The notes under the pieces are model-generated. The model was not told where the DNA came from and searched no databases. It was given only the letters and a program-made list of their open reading frames with translations. From Xenorhabdus miraniensis (GTDB lineage Bacteria > Pseudomonadota > Gammaproteobacteria > Enterobacterales > Enterobacteriaceae), in assembly GCF_002632615.1 (NCBI RefSeq), contig NZ_NITZ01000011.1:62001-126000 (forward strand): 64,000 nt of DNA, given 5' to 3'. The position numbers and the translations under genes were made by a program. Shown here in pieces: positions 10,595-20,600 of the stretch (position 1 is the first letter of the stretch; each line of letters opens with the position of its first letter).

Positions 10595-11746
10595 TCACTC
10601 AATAACCGAGTCTTTTCTATAAAAACTACGCAAGGCATGTTGCGAGATTATCATTTGTTGAATTTGATTAGTTCCTTCAATAATTTCCAGAACTTTGGCT
10701 TCACGATATAACCTTTCTGCCGGATATCGGCTGGATAACCCATTTCCTCCGAGAACCTGAACGGCGTTATTGGCAACCAACATAGCGACTGCCGAACTAT
10801 TATATTTCGCTATATTTGTTTCCATAATGGCATTGTGATCACCCTGATTCCTTAAATAGCCAATCTTTTCACAAGTCGCTTTTGCGGCATAAAATGCCGT
10901 AGCTGAATCAGCAATGATGCCTTGAATGAGTTGATGCTGTGCGATTTTTTGACCAAATTGTTTCCTCTTACGCGCATAAGTCACCATCTCTTCCAACGCG
11001 GCATGGGCAATAGCAACACCCGCCCAAGCGATACTGTAGCGGCCAAAATAGAGGGCTGTATTAGCGACAAAGCTAAACCCTTCTCCTTCACGCCCGACTA
11101 AACTCTCTTTTGGTATTTCTACATTATCAAAATAAAGTTCTGATAAATAAGCACCACGGCTTGCCATCAGGTCCGGCATTGGTTTTCTCGTTAACCCTTT
11201 CACCCCAAACTCGACAATGAATGCACTCACTTTTTCTTCGCAACGGGCAAATACAAGGAATAAATCCGCAATCCCTGAATAAGTAATCCATTTTTTGTTG
11301 CCGTTAATTCTGAACCCGTCTTCTGTGACTTCATACTTTGTTCTGATGGCATTAGCATCAGAGCCAGCTTCCGGTTCTGATAAGGCAAAACATGCGATTT
11401 TTTCACCTTTCGCCATTGGCGGTAAATATTTTTCTTTTTGCGATTGGTTTCCTAGTTTTGCAATCGTTTCACCCACTAAGCTTGTGTGAACAGTTAATAG
11501 AGCGCGTGTTGAATTACATCCTTTACCGATTTCCTCAGTCAAATAACCATAAGAAAGAGGGTCCATACCTTGCCCGCCATATTCTTTGGGTAACATCGCG
11601 CCTAAAAATCCTTGTGCTCCCATCTCAGTGATAATTTCACCGGGCACTTTACCCTGCTTATCAATTAATGTTGCGGCAGGTCTTAATACGTTATCTGAAA
11701 ATTTCTTTGCAGCTTCCACCAAAGAATGAATTTCATGTCCTATCAT
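10595..11746 (-). CDS. Acyl-CoA dehydrogenase-type flavoenzyme for hydroxymalonyl-ACP formation
   Basis: A 383-residue acyl-CoA dehydrogenase family protein of normal length. It has the flavin-site region with the ALSEPEAGSDA signature and the catalytic Glu357 in EGTNQIQ near the C-terminus. In methoxymalonyl and hydroxymalonyl pathways (FkbI, ZmaE types) this enzyme works with a 3-hydroxyacyl-CoA dehydrogenase homologue on glyceryl-ACP, oxidising it to the 2-hydroxymalonyl thioester. That role is inferred here from the neighbours: the ACP gene ends 7 bp upstream and the FkbH-like and dehydrogenase genes precede it on the same strand. Taken alone, the sequence would also fit a fatty-acid or amino-acid catabolic dehydrogenase. 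Confidence 0.88.
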   Translation of the reverse strand: MIGHEIHSLVEAAKKFSDNVLRPAATLIDKQGKVPGEIITEMGAQGFLGAMLPKEYGGQGMDPLSYGYLTEEIGKGCNSTRALLTVHTSLVGETIAKLGNQSQKEKYLPPMAKGEKIACFALSEPEAGSDANAIRTKYEVTEDGFRINGNKKWITYSGIADLFLVFARCEEKVSAFIVEFGVKGLTRKPMPDLMASRGAYLSELYFDNVEIPKESLVGREGEGFSFVANTALYFGRYSIAWAGVAIAHAALEEMVTYARKRKQFGQKIAQHQLIQGIIADSATAFYAAKATCEKIGYLRNQGDHNAIMETNIAKYNSSAVAMLVANNAVQVLGGNGLSSRYPAERLYREAKVLEIIEGTNQIQQMIISQHALRSFYRKDSVIE

Positions 11747-11753
11747 ATAAATT

Positions 11754-12017
11754 TTACTCTCTTATTTTATTAATTAAGTTCAGCATTGAATTGATTGAAA
11801 CAAAATTTTCACGTTCTATATATTCATCCGGTACGGTTATAGAACATTTCTCTTCGATGAAACAAAGTAAACGCATGGCAAAAAGTGAATTAACCAAACC
11901 ACTTGTAAATATATTGGTATCGTCCAACAACTCAACATCATCATCAAATACAGAGATATTATTTTCAATAAATTCACGAATTTCTTTGGCAATTGCGTCC
12001 AGATTTTTCATTATCAT
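11754..12017 (-). CDS. Free-standing acyl carrier protein (FkbJ/ZmaD-like)
   Basis: An 87-residue acidic acyl carrier protein. The phosphopantetheine site is Ser44 in the GLVNS-L context, shared by the discrete ACPs of hydroxymalonyl and methoxymalonyl pathways. It should carry the glyceryl unit loaded by the FkbH-like protein next door and present it to the two dehydrogenases. It lies 6 bp after the FkbH-like gene and 7 bp before the acyl-CoA dehydrogenase gene, which argues for translational coupling. Two close Met codons exist at the start (Met1, Met3), so the exact start is uncertain by two residues. Confidence 0.9.
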   Translation of the reverse strand: MIMKNLDAIAKEIREFIENNISVFDDDVELLDDTNIFTSGLVNSLFAMRLLCFIEEKCSITVPDEYIERENFVSINSMLNLINKIRE

Positions 12018-12023
12018 ATCCTA

Positions 12024-13085
12024 TTAATTTATAATGACATCAACATAGTAAGGGAAGTCAGGTACTTGCTCTAACGCATTTTCAAAGAGCATCGTCTCAT
12101 CAGCGAGTTTTTCTATTTCTTTAAACCCTGAGAATTGGTAAGTCACAAACATTTGCCGATTACGAGGTGTACGTCTGAATTCAGCATACAATTTATGCCC
12201 TTTTGCTTTTGCCTGCTGCATAATATAGGTCAATGCTATGCTTCCCACTCCACGGGAAAGCGTTCTACAGGACATTAACAATAATTTAATATAATCAGTC
12301 TCTTCTTTATAGTGTACTAATGCCAGACCTATCTTCCCGTAAGAACCATATTTATCCACTAATTCAAAAACAAATACGCCATAATCATCTGAGTGAATTA
12401 ATTCATTTAATTTTTCTCTACTGTAAGTTATGCCTGTTGAGTTAAGCTGATTAGTCCGTTGCGTCAGTTCCTCAGCCCGCAGGAGATCTTCTTGTTTGGC
12501 TTTGGCGATATAAAACTTCATATTGAGTTGGCTGAGGAATTCTTCTGATGTACCAATAAATTCATCTTCCTCTTCTTTACGCAGAATATCTTCTTGATAA
12601 CGCTGCCTTCTTAGTTTTGCATCATCCGATATTTCCATGTTGGCAATTCGCGGCAAATGAAGTATTGATTGATATTCCAACGCATCAATACAAGTGACTT
12701 CCGGGAATTTAGCGTTAACTTCATCCCTTTCTAAGATCTGATCATCAACAAAAATAAATGTATCCGCTGAGATATTTAAGCTTCTCTGAATGTTTTCAAT
12801 CGAGGAAGATTTAGCACCCCAATGAATTTGAGGATAAATAAAATAGTGTCTTAAATTAAACTTACTCAGCATGTCCAAAGCATCAGACGCTTCATTCCTG
12901 CTTGCTATTGACTGTAAAATACCCATTTGATCAAATTGGTCGATGATTTTTTCTATTCCGGGCTTTAACTTAAGATCATCCCCTTCAGAAAGAACCCCAT
13001 CCCATAGAGTATTATCTAAATCCCAGATGATACATTTTACCGGTATATCACTGCTTACTGGTTTATTTGCGAAGTCACCCATCAT
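12024..13085 (-). CDS. FkbH-like HAD-IIIC phosphatase / glyceryl transferase
   Basis: A 353-residue protein with an N-terminal HAD domain (DLDNT at 22-26, the nucleophile and acid Asp pair; a later VDDQ motif) and a C-terminal GNAT-like half from about residue 190. This two-part layout is that of FkbH-family enzymes, which take 1,3-bisphosphoglycerate, dephosphorylate it and load the glyceryl group onto a free ACP. The start overlaps the stop of the upstream dehydrogenase gene (TAATG), and the carrier protein follows after 6 bp. A second Met immediately follows the first. Length and layout match the family, so the assignment is firm; the substrate is by analogy. Confidence 0.9.
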   Translation of the reverse strand: MMGDFANKPVSSDIPVKCIIWDLDNTLWDGVLSEGDDLKLKPGIEKIIDQFDQMGILQSIASRNEASDALDMLSKFNLRHYFIYPQIHWGAKSSSIENIQRSLNISADTFIFVDDQILERDEVNAKFPEVTCIDALEYQSILHLPRIANMEISDDAKLRRQRYQEDILRKEEEDEFIGTSEEFLSQLNMKFYIAKAKQEDLLRAEELTQRTNQLNSTGITYSREKLNELIHSDDYGVFVFELVDKYGSYGKIGLALVHYKEETDYIKLLLMSCRTLSRGVGSIALTYIMQQAKAKGHKLYAEFRRTPRNRQMFVTYQFSGFKEIEKLADETMLFENALEQVPDFPYYVDVIIN

Positions 13086-13957
13086 TAATATCCTGCGTTT
13101 TTATAATTACTATTTTTATAATTAAAAAAGCCTTTACCACTTTTTCTACCAAGATTTCCCGCCTCAACCATTTTCCTTAGCAGAGGACAGCAACGGTATT
13201 TCGGGTCCTGATAACTTTCATAGAGAACCTGCAAAGAGTTAACGACTGTATCCAGCCCAATCAGGTCTGCGGTTTCTAATGGCCCCATAGCATGTCCGTA
13301 ACCTTCTTTGAAGATGCGATCAATATCTTGTGGGCTGGCGAGATTATCCTGTACGAGAAATGCCGCTTCGTTCATGAATAAGTGAGAAAGCCGATTGGAA
13401 ACAAATCCGGGAAAGTCTTCTACAACCACAGGATTTTTCTCAATACTCTGTAAGAATTTTTTTGCCTCAGTCAATGTTTGTTCGGAAGTATGGAAACCTT
13501 TAATCACTTCGACACATTTCTTTATAGGCACGGGATTCATAAAGTGGAGGCCAAGTACTTTTTGAGGAAAAGGTAACGCTGCTGCAATTTTTGTGATGGA
13601 TATACAGCTTGTGTTTGCAGCAACATAAGTTTCAGGCTTAATGTATGGCGCTATTTTTTTATAAACATCTTGTTTAATCGCCCACTCTTCGTTGACATTT
13701 TCAATTACCCAGTCACAATCTTCAATCTCTTCATAAGATGACGTAAATTGAATCCGTGCTTTCAATTCTGATATATCCAGAGATTTAAATTCAGGTTTAA
13801 GCATCCGATATAAACGGAATTCACTTGAAATTCGCGAAGCAAGATTTACCAGAACCTCTGAGGATATATCTATAAGTAATATATTATGTCCATATGCAGC
13901 ACATGTTATTGCTGTGTCTAATCCCATGACACCGGCACCAATAATTGATATTTTCAA
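13085..13957 (-). CDS. 3-hydroxyacyl-CoA dehydrogenase family enzyme (FkbK/ZmaG-like)
   Basis: A 290-residue protein with an N-terminal Rossmann fold (GAGVMG at 7-12) and the C-terminal helical domain of 3-hydroxybutyryl-CoA dehydrogenases, including the conserved GLHFMNPVP segment and the C-terminal RKSGKGF segment. In hydroxymalonyl and methoxymalonyl pathways the homologue oxidises glyceryl-ACP at C3. It is the first gene of the four-gene extender-unit set, overlaps the FkbH-like gene by one base, and is separated from the NRPS genes upstream by a 394-bp gap with a hairpin. A primary-metabolism role cannot be excluded from sequence alone, but the gene order makes it unlikely. Confidence 0.9.
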   Translation of the reverse strand: MKISIIGAGVMGLDTAITCAAYGHNILLIDISSEVLVNLASRISSEFRLYRMLKPEFKSLDISELKARIQFTSSYEEIEDCDWVIENVNEEWAIKQDVYKKIAPYIKPETYVAANTSCISITKIAAALPFPQKVLGLHFMNPVPIKKCVEVIKGFHTSEQTLTEAKKFLQSIEKNPVVVEDFPGFVSNRLSHLFMNEAAFLVQDNLASPQDIDRIFKEGYGHAMGPLETADLIGLDTVVNSLQVLYESYQDPKYRCCPLLRKMVEAGNLGRKSGKGFFNYKNSNYKNAGY

Positions 13958-14351
13958 CGATTACCCCCACTTTTTATAATTGAAAATCAGCTTGTCGGAA
14001 AAGATAAAAACAAAATATATAACACCCGATTTCATAAGTGTTATTTAGATACGCTACCGCCCTTAAGTCACGGCCTTAAAACCAATGTAAAATTCATATT
14101 TTTCTACAAAAAATTTTGACAACACAATCAACTCTATTTGATTTAAAAAATAGAGTTGACTTAGGCAGTAATTTATTTATCACAAAGTAATCCTTATGTT
14201 AATTTCGAAAAATTAACACTAGAAATACATGTGCAATATACCTTATCAATTAATAAGAAATAAAAGAAACATTAAAGCCACAAATAGCTATCATTATTTC
14301 CCATTTGATAATTAATATTTATTATGAGCACATAAAATACATCGTCATTCA
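13958..14351. other. Intergenic gap between NRPS2 and the extender-unit genes
   Basis: This AT-rich stretch of 394 bp contains no supported gene. It holds one strong hairpin (listed separately) and is the longest gap in the otherwise tightly packed biosynthetic row, so it could hold a second promoter for the four extender genes and the PKS. I could not identify a convincing -10/-35 pair by eye. Confidence 0.6.
14128..14159 (-). terminator. 12-bp perfect hairpin inside the biosynthetic row
   Basis: Arms tcaactctattt and aaatagagttga pair perfectly over 12 bp around an 8-nt loop. On the minus strand the hairpin comes about 190 bp after the NRPS2 stop and is followed by a moderately U-rich stretch rather than a clean U-tract. 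It may be an attenuating terminator that lowers expression of the downstream genes, or an mRNA-stabilising stem. Confidence 0.45.
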
Positions 14352-17300
14352 TTAAACAGGCTCTCCTGTACTGCCTTTTGCTTTGCGTCGCCTGTCCGCT
14401 AATCTGCTCTTACCGAATTGGAATGACGACAACATATGCTCCTGGGATGATTGTTTGTCTAAGTTCACCTGCTCAGGTGACAACTGGCTCTGTTTAATCC
14501 AGTTTGAGAAAGAGGCAATCGTCGGATGCTCAAATAAGACAGTGACACGGATCTCCTGATTGAACGCTTGTTGCAACTGGGATTGGAGTGCAATTATCTT
14601 TATCGAATTACCACCAGCATCAAAGAAATTAATGTTTGTATCAATCATCTGGCTTTCCAGCACCGCTTTCCAAACCACCTGCACTTTAGCTACCACCGGA
14701 TCTGCCGATGGCACATGATTTTCCACCGGTTTTGTTTGCAGTTGTTGCGCAGCATACTCCTGTAAGCTCCGGCGATTGATCTTGCCGGTAATGGTACGTT
14801 CAAACCCATCGACAACCACAATAAGTGAAGGTAACCACGATTCCGGGAAATTACGCCGGATATGCTCTCGTATCCGAGGCTCCAATATCGCAGGAGGTTC
14901 ATGGCTATCAACAAAAAGATGCCACTGGCGCTTTCCTTTCGATTCTATTGCGGGCAGTAAGCAACTGGCTTTAACCGTATCTAATGTCTCAACAACACGC
15001 TCCAATTCGCTCGGTTCAATGCGAATACCGTTCACCTTCACCTGATCATCAATCCGCCCCAGATAGCGAAAACCTGATTCATTGGAAAAAGTAACCATGT
15101 CGCCAGTGCGATAAAAAGGATGTTTACTGTATTGATCCAAATACTTAGATTTAACAAAATACTTCGCCGTCTCAACGGGGTTAGTCGTGTAACCACGGGC
15201 AACCGCCTTGCCTCCCACCCAAAGCTCACCACGAACACCGGCAGGCAAGGGTTTGCCAAATATATCAGCGCAGTAGGCAATAACATTTTGAATTGGCCAA
15301 CCGATGGCAACGTCCGTAGTAAGAGTTTGTTTCGCGTTGAGACAATCCACTGTCGTCTCACTGGGACCATAATGGTTGCTAACGGCATATCCTTGCTGCA
15401 ACAAATCATCCCGAAGACGTTTAGGTAATTCTTCACCCCCGAATATCCACAATCTCATGGCAGGCAAGAATGGCGCGTCCTGAATAAGCTGCGCAATGGC
15501 GCCGGGAATAAAATTGATTAAGGTGATAGATTCAGACTGCAATAGCCCAATGAACGTCTGTCTCTCCAGTAACACATTCGGCGATGGATAGATCAGCGTG
15601 GCGCCAACAACAAAACTACCCAATAAATCTTCTACGCTGGGGTCGAAATTCAGATCGGTCAGCCCAAGCACTCTGTCAGCAGCTGTCAGCACCGTCTCTT
15701 TAATAAACCAGTCCAGCAGGTTTGCGACCGATTCATTACGGATCGCAATTCCCTTCGGTGTGCCTGTCGTTCCCGACGTGAATATAAAGTAAAATTCATC
15801 TTCAGGCCGTCGGTTAGTCCATAGCGTTGGCTCCGCCGTAGATGGCTGTAAAATCTTTTCCTCAATATCCAGCAGCAAATAACGCCCGCTCCCTGCGCCA
15901 AGTTCTTTATTAAAGGAAGCGTCACATAAAACAATGCTGCAATCTGCCAATGTTAACAGGATCTTTTTACGTTGCAGTGGATCTTTCGGATTGACATAGA
16001 AGTAACTGCCACCGCTGAATAATATTGCGAGTATTGCCTGAGTCGATAACAATCCTTTTTCAAGATGGACAGCAACTCTGTCTCCCGGAATAAAACCCGA
16101 TAACCGTAGCTGTTCTTGTACGCGACTCACTCCTTTCAATAACTCACGATTGTTGATGTTATTTTGTCCATGGATCAGGCTGATTCCTTGAGGAGATTCG
16201 CTAAGACGCTGGTAAATACGTGTCAGCAATGAATTGATATCCGGCGTCTGTTCGTTGATCTCCCCAATGCGCAAAGAGACTTCTTCTGCTCTTTCTCTAT
16301 TAAGTTTTAAGATGAGATCTTCAATCAAGGTATCTGTGGTGTGATGAATCAGATCTTCCACCAACGATTCAAACCCATTAAACGCCATTTTTACTGCATC
16401 AGATGCCCCCGTGAAAACCTCTCCGGCACTGAGTTCGACTAACCATTGTTCCACACCAGAAACGGTTAATGTCAAACCGAAATGCGTCGTTTCTTCACTG
16501 TATAAATCCGTCACGAAGGCACCACAACTGGCCTCTTTCAATGTGGCATCAATGGGATAGTTATCAAAAACCACAATAGAGTCATAGAGTTCTTCACGTA
16601 TTCCCGCTTCCTCGCGGATCAATAAAGGCGGCGTTTTTTCATATTGTTGCGCCTGTTGTAGCGCTTGAAAAACAGAACGCAAAGCCGCTTCTACATTCCA
16701 CTTACCTTCCAGCGTAAGGATAAGCGGTACGGTATTGATAAACAGGCCTAAGGGCTGACGGTCAATGTCTTGCGTCAAAGCTCCGCCCCTGCCGGAAAAT
16801 GTACAACCCAACGTAATGGTTTTCTGGAAGGTGAATTTAGCCAGCGTCAATGCCCAGCATAGATAAATAAAACTGGCCGACGTTACCCCCACGCGGCGGC
16901 AAAGTGATTCTATAGCCGCTTTACGTTCTTCGCTCCATAAGCTATTTATGACGATTTTTTCATTGATTGCTTTCTCAGCCGTATCGTGACCAATAGCCCG
17001 GAACAGGGGTTCAGCCAAGAGTCTGGTTGTTGCAGAAGACTCTCCACCGGGCAAATGTTGAAACACCTCTTGCCAATATTTGCGACTGGACATCAGCGCT
17101 TCCTGACTTAATCCCTGCCAGAGTTGCTGTGAATAGATACGTGCATCCAGAGGAATCATTTTTTGTTGACGCAGTCCCTGCAACCAGAGGGAAATCAACA
17201 GTGAACTACTCCAGCCATCCATCAGAATATGGTGAAAAGAGAAGGCCAGGCTCACCGTTCCCGCCTTAATATCGTGGAAGCCAACAAGGCGAAATACTTC

Positions 17301-17693
17301 TTTGTTCAACGCAAAAGGCGTGGCTTTAGAATGTGCCAGCCAATCAAGGCAACGCTGTTTAATTGACGGGACTGGAGCCGTCGAATCAACACGGACATAT
17401 TCGAACGGAATTCGGGGCAAAGAATAAATAACCTGATGGGGAATGCGAATACCTTCCCAGACAAAAACCGACCTGAGAGCGGGCTGTGACTGCTGTATCT
17501 GCTGCCATACTTCAAGGAGGGTTTCTTTATCGGCATCCACCTTCAAGCTGAATGCCACACCAATGTGATAAGCGCTGTTTCCATCTTTTAATGCGTGAAA
17601 CAGTAACCCATTCGCTTGAGGCGTCACTTGTAGCAGTTCTTCAATATAATTATCGTTGAATCCTGTGTTCGCTGAATCGATAGCGGTTCTCAT
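14352..17693 (-). CDS. NRPS elongation module (C-A-T)
   Basis: A 1,113-residue single-module NRPS. The condensation domain spans about 15-450 (HHILMDG around 153). Its first motif (GLLFHAL) is of the kind seen in domains that accept a D-configured upstream residue, agreeing with the epimerase at the end of NRPS1. The adenylation domain spans about 480-970 (FTSGTTGTPKG near 638, TGK lysine motif near its end), and the thiolation domain has Ser1030 in GGNS. Reading the ten specificity positions against GrsA gives D-P-E-N-I-G-H-V-D-K, which I do not recognise; acidic residues at positions 239 and 331 could suit a basic side chain, but that is only a guess. No E or TE domain follows. The protein ends in a basic tail that could dock to the PKS. 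The start overlaps the NRPS1 stop by 4 bp. Confidence 0.92.
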   Translation of the reverse strand: MRTAIDSANTGFNDNYIEELLQVTPQANGLLFHALKDGNSAYHIGVAFSLKVDADKETLLEVWQQIQQSQPALRSVFVWEGIRIPHQVIYSLPRIPFEYVRVDSTAPVPSIKQRCLDWLAHSKATPFALNKEVFRLVGFHDIKAGTVSLAFSFHHILMDGWSSSLLISLWLQGLRQQKMIPLDARIYSQQLWQGLSQEALMSSRKYWQEVFQHLPGGESSATTRLLAEPLFRAIGHDTAEKAINEKIVINSLWSEERKAAIESLCRRVGVTSASFIYLCWALTLAKFTFQKTITLGCTFSGRGGALTQDIDRQPLGLFINTVPLILTLEGKWNVEAALRSVFQALQQAQQYEKTPPLLIREEAGIREELYDSIVVFDNYPIDATLKEASCGAFVTDLYSEETTHFGLTLTVSGVEQWLVELSAGEVFTGASDAVKMAFNGFESLVEDLIHHTTDTLIEDLILKLNRERAEEVSLRIGEINEQTPDINSLLTRIYQRLSESPQGISLIHGQNNINNRELLKGVSRVQEQLRLSGFIPGDRVAVHLEKGLLSTQAILAILFSGGSYFYVNPKDPLQRKKILLTLADCSIVLCDASFNKELGAGSGRYLLLDIEEKILQPSTAEPTLWTNRRPEDEFYFIFTSGTTGTPKGIAIRNESVANLLDWFIKETVLTAADRVLGLTDLNFDPSVEDLLGSFVVGATLIYPSPNVLLERQTFIGLLQSESITLINFIPGAIAQLIQDAPFLPAMRLWIFGGEELPKRLRDDLLQQGYAVSNHYGPSETTVDCLNAKQTLTTDVAIGWPIQNVIAYCADIFGKPLPAGVRGELWVGGKAVARGYTTNPVETAKYFVKSKYLDQYSKHPFYRTGDMVTFSNESGFRYLGRIDDQVKVNGIRIEPSELERVVETLDTVKASCLLPAIESKGKRQWHLFVDSHEPPAILEPRIREHIRRNFPESWLPSLIVVVDGFERTITGKINRRSLQEYAAQQLQTKPVENHVPSADPVVAKVQVVWKAVLESQMIDTNINFFDAGGNSIKIIALQSQLQQAFNQEIRVTVLFEHPTIASFSNWIKQSQLSPEQVNLDKQSSQEHMLSSFQFGKSRLADRRRKAKGSTGEPV

Positions 17694-20600
17694 GCTGAGG
17701 CTCCCTTAATAATGAGATCAAGCTCCGATTGTGAGAGTTGACAAAGAGGAAAATCGGCAGGTATGAATGGCTTTTCGTTTATTAGCTGATTTTCGCCCAG
17801 TAATAGCTTTTCACCCGGTAATAGCTTTTCGTTTAATTGTGCCAAGTAATGCTGCGCATCATCACCATTAGCGTTGGGAATACCTAGCCTCAATTCAACT
17901 AAAACAGAGCCAGACTCACGACAATCACGAATAAGTATGTCAAAGTCGGCCACACTCTTTTCGTCAGGATGCCGGAAACCTCCCGACAAGGACTGAACCA
18001 GATCGAAATAACCCCATGTTCCGCGCCCTTCTAATCCCAAGCCAATGTCGTTGATGCACATGTGTGGCCGTTTTCCCGGATTATTCAGCCCCAATTGTGC
18101 TTTCCAGCTCTGCTTATCTTCATAGAAACCCGACTTTAATATTCGTAAAAAAGCAGCCTGAGAAAGTTGACATAGGTGCTCTGACGAAACGTTAAGAGTC
18201 AACTGATTAAAGCCGGTAAACCAACCTACCGCATTCGCCATTTCTGCATTCCAGATTGTGGGAATGCCTGCTTCAGAGAATAAACGCCCGTGGTTTTCAA
18301 ACAGGATGACAGGCTGCGAAGGCAATATTTCGTTATCCTGCATAACCTCCATCAAAGCAGCAGCGATCAATTGTGAACGCTCAGCCTTAAAGCGTTGCTC
18401 CATCAATCGCAAATCATGACCGCAAATTGACAGCGCCAAAGTAACCGGAGTCACCGAAGGGTGATGGCAGGTATCGTCATAAGGCACATAGTCCACCTCA
18501 GGAGCGTGTTCTGCCAACCATTTACCCCAAAGGAATGCGCCTTGCTCGTGGGTCGTTCCCTCGGCATTCGCATGTTGGAATGAAGCACCATTGATGGCTT
18601 GCTCCAACTCATCCAATAAGAAAATCCATGAATGCACATCGCAAATAAGGTGATGACAAACCCAAATCAGATAATTTTTGTGTGAAACCGGATCAAATAC
18701 GACCGAATGCACGCTAGGTTGTTTCTCCAGACAAACCCTGCCTTGCAATTTATTCAACCTGTTTTCAAGGTGTTCACCCGGTGCCAGAATCTCGTCTTCG
18801 GTCACTGTACCGCAGTCATATACCGCCGGTTCTGGAGATGCGAAGTAAAACTCACTCAAATCTTGATTTGCTCTCAAAGCAAAAATTTTATGCCTTGCTT
18901 TAACCATTGCGACAGCCGCGTTTATTTCTTCAGCCGAGAGCGAAGATTTCAACTCAAGCACCATGCCTTGTTGCAACCGATTGCCATGTTTAAAACATTG
19001 TTGCCGGAACCAGCCGATACTGGGCAAGTGCTTAATCCAGCTTGCTTCAAGCTCTTCTGATATAACCGAATCAGTGACTCCATTTTCCAACGCCGCTGCG
19101 CAGGCTTTTTCAAGAACAGAGCCTAAGGAATTCAACGTTAACAGTTCACTTGCCCCAATCCGAACCCCTTCTCTGGCTAACAATGCGACGAGCCTGATCG
19201 CTTTGATCGAGTCTCCTCCCTGTTCCAGAAATGAGATGGTAAGATCGACGTTTTGTGGCCAGATTGGTTTCAGAAACTCTGCATTTAACCAGACCGGCAG
19301 TTGATAGGTTCCCGATCCATTCTGCCGTTGTGCATTGGCTGAACCGGGCAGGGAAGAACCATTCGCCATCAACGTAGCCTGAGCTGCGGCGGTCAGCGCC
19401 GCCATATCAACTTTACCATTAGCATTAATCGGCCAGGGTTGTACGGTACAGTACAGCGTTGGCAGCCAAGCATCAGGAACTTTCGTTTTCAGACTACGTT
19501 GAAATTCCGGGTTATCATGCGGTATGGCCTGACTGCTGCACAAAGCGACTGTTTCATACCCATTGGCTTCATCAACCACCAATTTCAGTGCCTTCAACTC
19601 CCAACTATAGTTAGCGTTCTCCCCGACACTCGTCAGTACACTTTCCACCGCTTTCTCTATTTCTGCCGGGTGAATCCGGTAGCCACGGATCTTAAATTCA
19701 TCGTCAATACGCCCAAGGCAATGAAATATTCCTTGCTCGTCCTGTAACCCTAAATCACCAGTACGATACCAGCGGCTTAATCCATCAGCCCCGCACACAA
19801 ATTTTTCCTGCGTCTGGATACGGTCGTTGAGATATCCCGTGGCTAGCACCGGACCACTGATACTGATTTCACCCCTGAATCCACGGGGCATATTTTGTCC
19901 CCAAGAATCTTTTATCGATATTTCTGCTTTACCCAACGCCGTACCGATAGGCATAACCGCAGTGTTTATCTTGTCACTACCGTCAAGAGAGCTTTCTCCC
20001 CTACTCACTGAGCAGATACAGCATCCAACTGTTGTTTCTGTCGGCCCATATTCATTGATTACTTTGCTCCCCGCAGGAAAATAATCGAGTGCTTTCTGCA
20101 CCAGAGAAGAGGACAAATTTTCTCCACCCACAATAAAAGTCAGCGGATGACGTCTTTTCGGGCTGTGTTCAATCAGCAATGAGAGATGGGATGGCGTGCA
20201 TTTAACGCCCGTCAATGACTCATCAGCCAGCAACGTTTGCAGCAATTCAGGGTTATCACGGATGTCTTGTTCATGAGGTTGGATAAATCCGCCCGATAAA
20301 ACCGGAACCAGAATGGCAGTCTGTGTTAAATCAAAACCAAAAGAGGTAAATAAAGGTGCATTAAATGGCGTTTGCGCAGCGTAAGCCGCCTTAGCCGCCA
20401 AGGCATAATCTGCCAGCGCCATCGGGGAAATCACCACGCCTTTAGGTTCTCCGGTCGATCCTGAGGTATAGAGAATATAAGCAGGGTGAGCGTGTGTCTG
20501 TTCTGTCCATGTTACTGGATTCAATGCAACATCAAGCCCGGCCTTATCCAGGGAAACACGTAACAAACGCAAGCCTAACATTTCTGCAAGTTGATGGTCG

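Noticed and set aside
10595..13957. Methoxymalonyl-ACP pathway
   Set aside because: No O-methyltransferase gene is present among the extender genes.
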